From CAIKMD01 sp036501365 (lineage in GTDB: Bacteria > Pseudomonadota > Alphaproteobacteria > ATCC43930 > CGMCC-115725): a stretch of 64,000 nucleotides of DNA. A model generated the notes under the pieces. It worked only from the letters and a program-made list of their open reading frames with translations, had not been told where the DNA came from and searched no databases. The stretch covers positions 34,442-98,441 of the forward strand of contig DASYAL010000014.1 of the NCBI GenBank assembly GCA_036501365.1, in the 5' to 3' direction. Shown one piece after another: positions 55,413 through 64,000 of the stretch. The position numbers and the translations under genes are program-made. The first letter of the stretch is position 1. Each line of letters starts with the position of its first letter.

Positions 55413-55438
55413 CTCCGCCCGGCGGTATTCGGGCGGAG
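55413..55438 (+). promoter_or_regulatory. Hairpin that would mask the dioxygenase ribosome-binding site
   Basis: Nine-base perfect arms CTCCGCCCG and CGGGCGGAG with an eight-base loop. The right arm contains four bases of the GGAGG ribosome-binding site at 55435-55439, seven bases before the ATG at 55447. Folding would hide the site from the ribosome, so the leader may control translation. Confidence 0.55.
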
Positions 55439-55446
55439 GTTCGGCC

Positions 55447-56367
55447 ATGATCAATCTGCAAGATATTCGCTATGTCCGGCTCGGCACACGCGATCTCGAG
55501 GGCGCGATCGACTACGCGACCAAGATCCTCGGCCTTCAGCTCGTCGGTCGTGAAGGAAAATCGGCCTATCTCCGCAGCGACACCGTCGCGGTGCGCGGCG
55601 ACACGCGCGACCATACCCTCGTCTATTTCGAGGGCGATCCGGGCGACCACACCATCGGCTTCGATCTCAAGGACCCAGCCGATTTCGACACGGTCGGCGC
55701 GGCGCTCGATAACGCCGGCTACGGCGCGCAAATGGCGACCAAGGAAGAATGCGAGAAGCGGCGCGCGCGCGGCGTGATCCAGTCGCTCGACCCGACCGGC
55801 AATAAGATCGAGATCGTCGCCCGGCCCTATCATTCCGGTACGCGCTATTTCCCGGGCCGCGACGCCGGCATCACCCATTTCAGCCATATCGGTCTCAACT
55901 CGACCGACGCGCCGCGCGATGAGGAATTCTGGACGCAACTCTGCAGCGCGCGCGTCTCCGACTGGCTCGGCGATGCGCCGCTCTTGCGCATTGGCACCTG
56001 CCATCATTCGATCGCGATTTTCCCGGCGACGCGTCCGGGCGTGCAGCACATCAATCATCAGGTCGAAGACGTCGACGACGTGATGAAGTCCTATTACTTC
56101 CTCAAGGACAAGGGCGTGAAGATCGCCTGGGGTCCCGGACGCCACCCGCTCTCGACGGCGGTCATGGTCTATTTCTACGGGCCCGACAACATGGTCTATG
56201 AATATTCCTGCGGCGTGAAACACATCCTGCCCGAAGAAGAGGCGACCTACCGCCCGCGCCAATTCCCGTCGACGCTCACCTCGTTCTGCATGTGGGGCTC
56301 GGTGCCCGACTTCCCGGCAATGGAAGCGGCGATGACGCCGGCAAAGCCGGCGCTCAAAGCCGTGTAA
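55447..56367 (+). CDS. Extradiol (VOC-fold) dioxygenase, two-domain type I
   Basis: Ring-cleaving or related VOC metalloenzyme of 306 residues with two VOC domains (about 5-128 and 140-270). In the C-terminal domain the expected Fe(II) ligands are His147 (HFSHIGL), His201 (VQHINHQV) and Glu252 (MVYEYSCG), and His187 (CHHSIAI) matches the catalytic base of BphC-type enzymes. These residues indicate an active 2,3-dihydroxybiphenyl or catechol 2,3-dioxygenase-like protein; the catechol is unknown. It lies between a glutathione transferase and an amidohydrolase, and no complete meta-cleavage pathway is visible. Confidence 0.9.
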   Translation: MINLQDIRYVRLGTRDLEGAIDYATKILGLQLVGREGKSAYLRSDTVAVRGDTRDHTLVYFEGDPGDHTIGFDLKDPADFDTVGAALDNAGYGAQMATKEECEKRRARGVIQSLDPTGNKIEIVARPYHSGTRYFPGRDAGITHFSHIGLNSTDAPRDEEFWTQLCSARVSDWLGDAPLLRIGTCHHSIAIFPATRPGVQHINHQVEDVDDVMKSYYFLKDKGVKIAWGPGRHPLSTAVMVYFYGPDNMVYEYSCGVKHILPEEEATYRPRQFPSTLTSFCMWGSVPDFPAMEAAMTPAKPALKAV

Positions 56368-56376
56368 GCGGCGGTC

Positions 56377-57546
56377 ATGCCGGCGATCGCGCGCATCGCC
56401 CAATATGCCGACGAGCTGACGCGCTGGCGGCACGACATCCACGCCCATCCCGAGCTGGGTTTCGAAGAAGAGCGCACCAGCGCTTTTGTTGCCGAGCAAC
56501 TCCTGCGTTTCGGCTATGAGGTCCATCGCGGGGTTGGCCGCACCGGCGTCGTCGGCGTGCTGCGCGCCGGCAACGCACCCAAGAGCATCGGCCTGCGCGC
56601 CGACATGGACGCGCTGCCGATCCGCGAAGCCAGCCGCTTCGCTTACCGCTCGCAGAACGAGGGCCGCATGCATGCGTGCGGTCACGACGGCCACACGACG
56701 ATGCTCCTGGGCGCGGCACGCTACCTCGCCGAGACGCGCGCGTTCGACGGCACCGTCAATCTCATCTTTCAGCCTGCCGAGGAAGGCCTCGGCGGCGGCA
56801 AGGCCATGGTCGATGACGGGCTGTTCGCGCGCTTTCCGAGCGATGCGATCTTCGGGATGCACAATCGTCCGGGCCTCGCGATCGGCAAGTTCGCCATCCG
56901 GCCCGGCCCGATGATGGCGGGCGGCGCCTATTTCGATATCGCGATCGATGGCCGCGGCGCGCATGCCGCGCGGCCCGAATCCGGCATCGATCCGGTGCTG
57001 GTCGCAAGCCATATCGCGACGGCGCTACAAAGCATCGTCGCGCGCAATGTCAGGCCGCTCGACACCGCCGTCGTCAGCGTGACTCAGATCCACGCCGGCG
57101 AGGCCTATAACGTCATTCCGTCGAACGCCGTCATGCGCGGCACGGCACGCGCCTTCAGCCGCGACACGCTGACCCTCATCGAGCGGCGCATCCGCGATAT
57201 CGCGAGCGGCGTCGCCCAGGGAATGGGCGCAGCCGCCACGCTCGACTTCCGCGTCATCTTTCCGCCGCTCGTCAACAACGCCGATGAGGCGCGGTTCATC
57301 GCCGATTGCGCCGCCGAGCTGGTCGGCGCCGAGAATGTCGACACCGCCGGCGGAATGACCATGGCGTCGGAGGATTTCGCCTACATGCTCGAGCAGCGGC
57401 CGGGCGCCTATATCCAGATCGGCAACGGCGATGGCGAGGGCGGCTGCGAAGTTCATAACCCCGGCTACGATTTCAACGATGCGGCGCTGACCACCGGCGC
57501 CAGCCTCTACGCGCGTCTCGTCGAGAAGAAGCTGACACGCGTCTAG
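56377..57546 (+). CDS. M20-family amidohydrolase (hippurate hydrolase/IAA-amino acid hydrolase type)
   Basis: Zinc-dependent amidohydrolase of 389 residues. The N-terminal WRHDIHAHPELGFEE, metal motif MHACGHDGHT (Cys101, His103), GLRADMDALPI and FQPAEEG (Glu135-Glu136) are all present, followed by the dimerisation domain and the C-terminal MASEDFAYML ligand segment. Family members cleave N-acyl amino acids such as hippurate. It begins nine bases after the dioxygenase stop, so the two are probably co-transcribed. The ribosome-binding site is weak, in line with coupling to upstream translation. Confidence 0.92.
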   Translation: MPAIARIAQYADELTRWRHDIHAHPELGFEEERTSAFVAEQLLRFGYEVHRGVGRTGVVGVLRAGNAPKSIGLRADMDALPIREASRFAYRSQNEGRMHACGHDGHTTMLLGAARYLAETRAFDGTVNLIFQPAEEGLGGGKAMVDDGLFARFPSDAIFGMHNRPGLAIGKFAIRPGPMMAGGAYFDIAIDGRGAHAARPESGIDPVLVASHIATALQSIVARNVRPLDTAVVSVTQIHAGEAYNVIPSNAVMRGTARAFSRDTLTLIERRIRDIASGVAQGMGAAATLDFRVIFPPLVNNADEARFIADCAAELVGAENVDTAGGMTMASEDFAYMLEQRPGAYIQIGNGDGEGGCEVHNPGYDFNDAALTTGASLYARLVEKKLTRV

Positions 57547-57621
57547 TTCTTCAGCGGCAGGAATGCGGCGGTGTAGGCATTAGTCTCATCGCCACCGTAT
57601 CGGCGACAAAGATCGAATTGG

Positions 57622-59034
57622 CTACTCCGCCGCGGCGCGATGACCGCTGACCTCGTCCCCGGCGTTGTCGTCGAGCCGCGCGAATTCGCGTGTCGATGCC
57701 AGGGTCACGATCGCCATGAGCACAAGGGTGATGCGCATGTCCTCGAGCGCCATCGCTGACTGCGGATGACCGCGCACCACCAACACGAAGTTGAGGACCA
57801 TCGCGGCAAAGGCAACGCCCATGCCGTTCGATATCTGCTGCAGCATGCTTGAGAAGCTCGAGGCCGCGCTCATTCGCGCCGCCGGGATGTCGGCGAAGGC
57901 CATGCTATTGAGCGCCGTATATTGCAGCGAGCGGAAAAAGCCCGCGATCAGCAGGATAATGAAAATCACGACGAAGGGCATCGCCGGATTGAAGATCACG
58001 CAGATGATGACGCCGATCGCGCTGATGATGCCGTTGACGACGAGCGCCGTGCGAAAGCCCCAACGGCGCAAGATGCGGATCGCGGCGATCTTCATCGCGA
58101 AGGAGCCGAGCGCGGCGGCGACGGTCAAGAGCCCCGATAGGAAAGCCGTGAAGCCGAGGCCGATCTGCAACAGGATCGGCAGAAGATAATTCAGCGAGGC
58201 GGTGCCGATGCGAAACACCGATCCGCCGACGACGCTCGCCGCGAAGGTCGGGATGCGCAGCAAGGTCGGATCGATCACCGGATACGGCGCGCGCCGGAGA
58301 TGCCGCGCCGCGGCAAGCCCGGCGACGACCGAGATGCCGCTCAGGGACGCGACCGCGGTCCAGTCGATCTCGGGCCGCTCGATCAGGTCGCAGACATAGA
58401 CGAAGCTTGCGAGGGCGGTGCCGGTGAGGAGGAAGCCCGGCCAATCGAGCGATGGCGTCTCGGGCTCGCGATAATTCTCGATGAAGCATGTCACCAGCAC
58501 GAAGCCGAGGATGCCGACGGGGACATTGAGGAAGAAGATCCAGCGCCAGCTCGCATAGGTGGTGATGAAGCCGCCGATCGGCGGCCCAAGCGTCGGTCCG
58601 ATCATCGCTGGGATCGTCAGATAGGCCATGGCAGTAACGAATTCCGCCTTGGCGATGCTGCGGAACATGATGAGCCGACCGACCGGCACCATCATGGCAC
58701 CACCCATGCCCTGCAGCACCCGTGCCGCCGCGAGCTCGGCAACGTTGTTGCAGAACCCGCACAGCACCGATCCGATGGTAAAGACCGTGATCGCGGTGCG
58801 GAACACGGTCCTGGCGCCGAAGCGGTCGGCAAACCAGCCGCTGACCGGGATGAAGATCGCGAGGCTCAGCACATAAGAGGTGATGCCGATCGAGAGATGG
58901 ATCGGCGTTGTACCGAAGGTCACGGCCATCTGCGGCAGCGCCGTCGTAATCACCGTGCTGTCGAGATTCTCCATGAACAGCGCCGACGCCACGATCAGCG
59001 GTACGATCATGCTGCGCGATACAGGAAGCTTCAT
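57622..59034 (-). CDS. MFS drug exporter, DHA2 (EmrB/QacA) type, copy 1
   Basis: Proton-driven exporter of 470 residues with about fourteen membrane helices. Motif A-like GWFADRFGARTVF and motif C region PAMIGPTLGPPIGGFI with ASWRWIFFLNVP are present. The start at 59034 is chosen because MKLPVSRSMIVPLIVASALF then aligns without gaps to the start of the next MFS gene; the ATG at 59085 would overlap that gene by 38 bases. Follows copy 2 on the same strand after 13 bases and is clearly its paralogue. Substrate unknown. Confidence 0.9.
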   Translation of the reverse strand: MKLPVSRSMIVPLIVASALFMENLDSTVITTALPQMAVTFGTTPIHLSIGITSYVLSLAIFIPVSGWFADRFGARTVFRTAITVFTIGSVLCGFCNNVAELAAARVLQGMGGAMMVPVGRLIMFRSIAKAEFVTAMAYLTIPAMIGPTLGPPIGGFITTYASWRWIFFLNVPVGILGFVLVTCFIENYREPETPSLDWPGFLLTGTALASFVYVCDLIERPEIDWTAVASLSGISVVAGLAAARHLRRAPYPVIDPTLLRIPTFAASVVGGSVFRIGTASLNYLLPILLQIGLGFTAFLSGLLTVAAALGSFAMKIAAIRILRRWGFRTALVVNGIISAIGVIICVIFNPAMPFVVIFIILLIAGFFRSLQYTALNSMAFADIPAARMSAASSFSSMLQQISNGMGVAFAAMVLNFVLVVRGHPQSAMALEDMRITLVLMAIVTLASTREFARLDDNAGDEVSGHRAAAE

Positions 59035-59047
59035 GGGCGGTGGATCG

Positions 59048-60484
59048 TCAATCGGCCGCGGCGTCGGCGGTCTCGACACCGTCATGGCCGTGGCCGCTCA
59101 CCTCGGCGCCGGCATTGGGCGCGAGCCGCGTGTAGAAGATGCAGCCCGATAGCGCGACCAGCGACATCAGAATGAAGACCGTGCGGATGTCCTGGCCCGA
59201 CACCGTGGTCGAGGTCTCGACGTGAAAGAGCTGCATCGTGTGCAACAGCACTGCCGCCAGCGCGACGCCCAGGCCATTATTGATCTGCTGCATCATGCTC
59301 GAGAAGCTGGTCGCGGCGCTGGTGCGACGATTGGGAATGTCGGCGTAGGCAAGTGTCGTCAGCCCGGTGAATTGCAGCGAGCGGAAGAAGCCGCCGACCA
59401 ACAGGATCAGGAACACGACATAACCAGGCGTGCCGATGGTGACGAGGGCGCAGGCGGCGACCGCGCAGGCGCTGATCACGCCGTTGCCGAGCAATACGGT
59501 GCGGAATCCCCAGCGGCGCAACACCGGCGGGATCGCCGCCTTCATCGTTAGCGAGCTCAGCGCCGCGGCGAGGGTGATCGAGCCGGACGCGAAGGCCGAC
59601 ATGCCCATATTGACCTGGAGCATGATCGCCATGAGATAGCCAACACCGCCCGCGCCGATGCGGAACAGCGCGCCGGCCGCGACGCCGGTGAAGAAGGACG
59701 GGATTCGCAAGAGGCTCAGATCGAGGATCGGCTCGGAGCGGCGCAGCATATACCATGACGCGAACGCGCCCGAGGACAGGCTGATGATGAAAAGCCCCGC
59801 AGTCAAAACCGGACTCGTGCCCGGCTGCACCACGAGATCGCAATCGAGCACCAGCGTGGCGATGGCGATGCCGGTGAACACGAAGCCGATCCAATCGAAG
59901 GACGGGCTCTGCTCCTCGCGATAATTCTCGAGGAAGATAAAAACCAGGATGGCGCCGACGATCCCGATCGGCAGGTTAAGGAAGAAGATCCAGCGCCACG
60001 ATGCGTAAGTGGTGATGAAGCCGCCGACCGGTGGACCCAGGACCGGCCCGATCATCGCCGACATGCTGAGCGTCGAGAGCGCGCGCACGAGGCCCGCTTT
60101 GCCGACGGCGCGGAACAGCACCAATCGCCCGACCGGCACCATCATCGCGCCGCCAAGGCCTTGGAAGACACGGCAGAGCGCGAATTCCGTCACGCCGTTG
60201 CACAGACCGCATAACACCGAGCCGAGGGTGAAGACGGCGATCGCCGTGCCGAAAACCGTGCGCGCGCCCATCCGATCTGAGACCCAGCCGCTGACCGGGA
60301 TGAAGACCGCGAGGCTGAGGATATAGGCGGTGATGCCGATCGAGAGATGGATTGGCGTCGTGTCAAACGAGATCGCCATTTGCGGCAGGGCGGTCGTGAT
60401 CACCGTGCCGTCGAGATTCTGCATGAAGAACGCCGCGGCGACGATCCCGAGCAAAAGACTATGGCGCGAGACGCGGAACGGCAT
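59048..60484 (-). CDS. MFS drug exporter, DHA2 (EmrB/QacA) type, copy 2
   Basis: Exporter of 478 residues, about fourteen helices, near-parallel in sequence to copy 1: FMQNLDGTVITTALPQMA against FMENLDSTVITTALPQMA, GWVSDRMGARTVFGTA, SAMIGPVLGPPVGGFI and ASWRWIFFLNLPIG. The C-terminus EVSGHGHDGVETADA also mirrors copy 1 (EVSGHRAAAE). First gene of a two-gene minus-strand unit and divergent from DUF1993 with a 209-base gap. A tandem duplication is the simplest origin. No adaptor (EmrA) or outer-membrane channel is encoded nearby. Confidence 0.9.
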   Translation of the reverse strand: MPFRVSRHSLLLGIVAAAFFMQNLDGTVITTALPQMAISFDTTPIHLSIGITAYILSLAVFIPVSGWVSDRMGARTVFGTAIAVFTLGSVLCGLCNGVTEFALCRVFQGLGGAMMVPVGRLVLFRAVGKAGLVRALSTLSMSAMIGPVLGPPVGGFITTYASWRWIFFLNLPIGIVGAILVFIFLENYREEQSPSFDWIGFVFTGIAIATLVLDCDLVVQPGTSPVLTAGLFIISLSSGAFASWYMLRRSEPILDLSLLRIPSFFTGVAAGALFRIGAGGVGYLMAIMLQVNMGMSAFASGSITLAAALSSLTMKAAIPPVLRRWGFRTVLLGNGVISACAVAACALVTIGTPGYVVFLILLVGGFFRSLQFTGLTTLAYADIPNRRTSAATSFSSMMQQINNGLGVALAAVLLHTMQLFHVETSTTVSGQDIRTVFILMSLVALSGCIFYTRLAPNAGAEVSGHGHDGVETADAAAD

Positions 60485-60693
60485 CAGGACGGAATCCGGA
60501 ACAGAATGGCGTGGCGGATCAATCTATTGCCCGACGCGCGGTTTTGAAACCCGCCCTGACGCATTGCTGCCCCCGCAATCCCGCGTCGCCCGCGGCCGGC
60601 CTTCGCACTGGCTGCCCTTCACCTCGCGCCGGAACGCCGCTAAGTTCTGAACGGGATTTGCCCCGATGTCCAAATAAGAGAGGAGCGCTCGCC

Positions 60694-61200
60694 ATGGCGA
60701 TCACGATGTATAGCGGCTCGGTTCCGGTGTTCCTGCAGCTTCTGCCGGCGGTGTCCGGCTGCCTCGACAAGGCCCAGGCTTTTGCCGAATCGCGCAAATA
60801 CGATCCGAACCTGCTGTTGCAGCTGCGGCTCGCGCCCGACATGTTCCCCTTCGCCCGCCAGGTCCAGCAGGCGACCGCACATGCCCTCGCTCCCGGCCGC
60901 GTCGCTGGCGCGGCGCTGCCGAACCTCACCGACTGCAGCACCATCGCCGAGCTTAAGCAGCGCGTCGCCACCACCGTCGATTTCCTCAAAGGGCTCCAGG
61001 CCTCGCAGATCGACGGCAAGGAGAACAGCGACGTAACAGTTCAGCTTGGGCCAAACACTCGCACCTTCAAGGCGCAGGTGCTCGTCTATCACCACTCCTT
61101 GCCGAACTTCTATTTCCACACCACGACCGCTTACGACATCCTGCGCCATTACGGCGTCGAGCTCGGCAAGCGCGATTTCATGGGCCAGATGCCTGGCTGA
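60694..61200 (+). CDS. DUF1993 family protein
   Basis: Soluble protein of 168 residues matching the DUF1993 family, a helical DinB-like fold of unknown function. Landmarks are TMYSGSVPVFLQLLP at the N-terminus, LRLAPDMFPFARQVQQA in the middle and YHHSLPNFYFHTTTAYDILRHYGVELGK at the end. The ATG has GAGAGGAG upstream. A strong hairpin 12 bases after the stop suggests a single-gene unit. Confidence 0.87.
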   Translation: MAITMYSGSVPVFLQLLPAVSGCLDKAQAFAESRKYDPNLLLQLRLAPDMFPFARQVQQATAHALAPGRVAGAALPNLTDCSTIAELKQRVATTVDFLKGLQASQIDGKENSDVTVQLGPNTRTFKAQVLVYHHSLPNFYFHTTTAYDILRHYGVELGKRDFMGQMPG

Positions 61201-61211
61201 TATGACGGCCG

Positions 61212-61245
61212 GACCGGGACCGGCGGCGCCGCGCCGGTTCCGGTC
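61212..61245 (+). terminator. Strong hairpin after the DUF1993 gene
   Basis: Fourteen-base stem (GACCGGGACCGGCG pairing with CGCCGGTTCCGGTC, one G-T wobble) and a six-base loop, then TTCC. It starts 12 bases after the stop codon. Likely terminator with a poor U-tract. Confidence 0.65.
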
Positions 61246-61277
61246 TTCCTCTGCCAACGGCGCTGCGCGGGGATGTC

Positions 61278-61880
61278 ATGCCGGCCAAAGCCCGCCCGTT
61301 CCATGTTCACGAGCATGATTGGCATTCGCAGGCCTATGTCGCTCACTGGATCGGTGAGGACATCACCCGTGATGCCGAACGCCGCCCGATCCTGCGCAAG
61401 ATGCTGTCCGTCGCGCCGTTCGAGAAGAACGCGGCGATCCGCGCTCTCGACGTCGGCGCGGGCTACGGCGTCGTCACCGAAGAGCTACTGCGCGCTTTCC
61501 CGAAAGCGCGGGTGACCTGGCAGGATTATTCGCGGCCGATGCGCGATCAGGCGCAGAAGCGCCTCACCAAGCACGAGAAGCGACTCGGCTATGTGATCAG
61601 CGACCTCACCGATGCCGGCTGGCAGAAAGAGCTGTCCGGCCCGTTCGATCTCGTGGTCTCGGGCATCGCGCTCCACAATCTGCGCGATCGCAAGGCGATC
61701 TTCCGCTGCTACGGCGCGATCCGCGGCCTGCTCGCACCCAAGGGCTGCTTTCTCGATTACGACTATTTTCAATATGCGGGCGGGCTCGACGCGCATCTCG
61801 CCGGCATGCGCGAAGCCGGCTTCGCCACTGTCGACTGCGTCTGGCAAGAAGGCGCAGCGGCGATCGTGAAAGCCGCTTAG
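61278..61880 (+). CDS. Class I SAM-dependent methyltransferase
   Basis: Protein of 200 residues with the Rossmann motif I ALDVGAGYGVVTEELL (about 56-71), motif II around VTWQDYS, and FDLVVSGIALHNLRDR as motif IV. A leading His-rich stretch (HVHEHDWHSQAYVAHWI) is common in small methyltransferases of this kind. GGGGAT precedes the ATG. Substrate is not evident. Lies between DUF1993 and the molybdenum hydroxylase gene with no clear link to either. Confidence 0.85.
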   Translation: MPAKARPFHVHEHDWHSQAYVAHWIGEDITRDAERRPILRKMLSVAPFEKNAAIRALDVGAGYGVVTEELLRAFPKARVTWQDYSRPMRDQAQKRLTKHEKRLGYVISDLTDAGWQKELSGPFDLVVSGIALHNLRDRKAIFRCYGAIRGLLAPKGCFLDYDYFQYAGGLDAHLAGMREAGFATVDCVWQEGAAAIVKAA

Positions 61881-61922
61881 ACATCGGTGCATCCGCTCGA
61901 CGCGCGAAGGGAGGGCGCGCCG

Positions 61923-64000
61923 ATGGCGAGTAACGACTTCGGAATCGGCAAGCCGGTGCGACGCAAGGAAGACTTGCGCCTCCTGACCGGCCGCGGGCGT
62001 TACACCGTCGATATCGATATTCCCGGCGGGGCTTGGGCCGTGTTGCTGCGCTCGCCGCATGCGCATGCGCGGGTGCTGCGCATCGATTCCGCCCGCGCGC
62101 GGGCACTTCCCAGCGTGATTACGATTCTGACCGGCGCCGACGTCGTGGCCGAAGGCATCAAGCCAGCCGGAACCGATCAGCAAGGCTTCGGTCCGCGTCA
62201 GGTGCAACTCGGCTTTCCCGATGTCGTGCTCTGGAATCGCGATGGCTCGGACATGTACCCCTCGCCGTTACTGCCGCTCGCGACCGACCGGGCGCGCTAT
62301 GTCGGCCAGGGCGTGGCGTTGGTGATCGCGGAAAGCCTCGCGGTCGCCCGCGACGCCGCCGAACTCATCGCCGTCGATTACGAACCGCTGCCGGCAGTCA
62401 CCAATTCCGAAGACGCAGCAAAGCCCGGCGCGCCGCTGCTCTGGGACGAAGCGACGAATGTCTGTCTCGATTCCGAGGCCGGCGACGCGGCGAAGACGGC
62501 AGAAGCTTTCGCGCGCGCCGCGCATGTTGTGCGCCTCAAGACCTGGGTGCAACGCGTCACCGGCGTCACCATGGAGCCGCGCGCCGCGGTCGCCGAATAC
62601 GACGCCGCACGCGATCACGTGACGCTTTATGCCGGCGCCGGCGCCGGCGCCGTGCGAACCAAGGCGGGCATCGATACTATCCTCGGCCTGCCACCCGAGA
62701 AGCTCCGCGTCATCGCTTACGATGTCGGTGGCAATTTCGGCACGCGCAACGCGGTCTACCCTGAATCGACGCTGCTGGTTTGGGCGGCACGCAAGCTGAA
62801 GCGCTCGATCAAATGGGTGGCCGAGCGGCAAGAAGGCTTTCTCGCGGACTATCAGGGCCGCGATCTCACCGCCGATACCGAGCTCGCGCTCGATGCGAGC
62901 GGCAAGTTCCTGGCGATGCGCAGCAAGCATCTCAGCAATCTCGGCGCACATGTGCTGGCGATCATGCCGCTGCGCAAAGCGGTGGGGATCCTGTCGGGTG
63001 TCTACGACGTGAAGGCGGCGCATGTGGAGGCGCGCGGCGTCCTCAGCAACACGCCGACCACCGTGCCCTATCGCAGCGCCGGCCGGCCGGAAGCGATGTT
63101 CATCGTCGAGCGGCTGATCGACATCGCCGCGCGCGAGCACGGCTTCGACCGTATCGAGCTGCGACGGCGCAACCTCATCGCGCCCGAGGCGCTGCCCTAC
63201 CGCAATTGCACCGGCGTCACCTATGACAGCGGCGAATACGAGCGCGTGATGGACGAGGCGCTGGGGCTCGCCGATCAGAAGGGGTTCACGGCGCGCCGCG
63301 TCGCGGCCAAGGCGCGCGGCAAGCTCCTGGGTCTCGGCATCGCCAATTATATCGAATGCACCACCGGCATCCCGCGCGAGCGCGCCGAGGTGATCGTCCG
63401 GCCCGAGGGTCGAGTCGATGTCGTCATCGGCACGCAATCGCACGGCCAGGGCCACGAGACCAGCTTCGCGCAATGCATCACTGACTGGCTCGGCGTCGAT
63501 TTCGACGCGGTTCATCTCATTACCAGCGACACCGATCTCGTCCCGGTCGGCGGCGGCAGCAATTCCGGCCGCTCGATGCGCTATGCCAGCGTGTTGATGG
63601 GCTATGCCGTCGATGAGATTGTCGCCAAGGGCAAGCGCATCGCCGCACATCTGCTCGAAACATTGACGGCGCTTTCGCGATCGAAGGCACCGACCGGCGC
63701 ATCGGTCTCTACGAGGTCGCCGCGGCCGGCGCAACGCGGGCCGATCTGCCCGAGGAATTACGCGGCAAGCTCGCCGCCGAGCGCGACGAGGTGTTCAAAG
63801 TAGCGGCCTTTCCCTATGGGACCCATGTCTGCGAGGTCGAAATCGATCCCGAGACCGGTGCGGTTGAACTCACGCGCTACGCCGCGGTCGATGATGTCGG
63901 CACCGCGGTCAATCCGATGATCCTCCACGGCCAGACACATGGCGCGGCGGCGCAGGGCATCGGCCAAGCGCTCTGGGAGCAATGTGTCTACGACCGGCGC
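61923..64000 (+). pseudogene. Molybdenum hydroxylase large subunit (xanthine dehydrogenase/CoxL family), frameshifted and cut by the window edge
   Basis: Molybdopterin-binding subunit begins IGKPVRRKEDLRLLTGRGRY, with VGQGVALVIAE and the loop VPYRSAGRPEA, which is not the AYRCSFR loop of CO dehydrogenase. GGGAGGG precedes ATG 61923. The frame is normal to about 63659 (AAHLLE), then the matching sequence resumes in another frame from 63665 (DGAFAIEG, then DDVGTAVNPMILHGQTHGAA) and stays open to base 64000. About 22 bases seem missing at the junction. Read in one frame the protein stops at 63803. Mutation or sequencing error cannot be separated here; the C-terminus and other subunits may lie beyond the edge. 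Confidence 0.82.

Noticed and set aside
61923..63803. Assignment of the molybdenum hydroxylase subunit as CO dehydrogenase CoxL
   Set aside because: The active-site loop reads YRSAGRPE instead of the AYRCSFR signature of true CO dehydrogenases.

Overview
This 64 kb window is chromosomal DNA from a GC-rich alphaproteobacterium, probably Rhodospirillales-like or a close relative. The basis is an uninterrupted division and cell-wall (dcw) cluster with ddl after murB, an FtsZ ending in a DIPAFLRRQ-type tail, the order ftsZ-lpxC-bamD-recN-ligA, and Alphaproteobacteria-typical families (DUF1127, an ArsR-methyltransferase fusion ahead of metF-metH). Placement below class level is inference. Genes are dense and there is no stretch over 300 bases without a gene. 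No rRNA, tRNA, CRISPR array, insertion sequence, prophage or attachment site was recognised.

Layout. (1) 8-24023, plus strand: mraZ, rsmH, ftsL, ftsI, murE, murF, mraY, murD, ftsW, murG, murC, murB, ddl, ftsQ, ftsA, ftsZ, lpxC, bamD, recN, ligA. Most genes overlap by a 4-base ATGA or GTGA. Together they make lipid II from UDP-MurNAc, flip or polymerise and cross-link it at the septum, build the Z-ring, and add lipid A and outer-membrane assembly plus DNA repair and ligation. (2) 24156-28748: a complete branched-chain amino-acid-type ABC importer (Tat-like binding protein, two permeases, two ATPases) with a strong hairpin after the binding-protein gene. (3) 28782-36578: a periplasmic alpha/beta hydrolase, a DUF1003 protein, a flavin monooxygenase coupled to an Xaa-Pro aminopeptidase, DUF1127, a cation efflux protein, and uppP-prmA, which follow uvrD. 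(4) 36562-41890: a UvrD/PcrA helicase, an anion/arsenite-type transporter, a diguanylate cyclase and a hotdog thioesterase. (5) 41887-47237, minus strand: an ArsR-methyltransferase fusion, metF and metH, which form a methionine/C1 operon. (6) 47406-54327: an MlaC-like protein, EttA, an opine-dehydrogenase-type gene broken by one amber codon, YccF, a di-heme peroxidase and an AcpA-type phosphoesterase. (7) 54468-64000: accessory metabolism: glutathione transferase, extradiol-type dioxygenase, M20 amidohydrolase, two tandem paralogous MFS exporters, DUF1993, a methyltransferase and a frameshifted, edge-truncated molybdenum hydroxylase large subunit.

The first 24 kb is classical and well conserved. 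The less ordinary material lies in the regulatory structures (livK-livH hairpin, a ribosome-binding-site-sequestering hairpin before the dioxygenase, palindromes before DUF1127 and the ArsR-methyltransferase gene), the two damaged genes, and a few coupled gene pairs whose joint function is not obvious. I did not find a convincing wholly new multi-gene system, and functions are assigned from motifs and family memory only.
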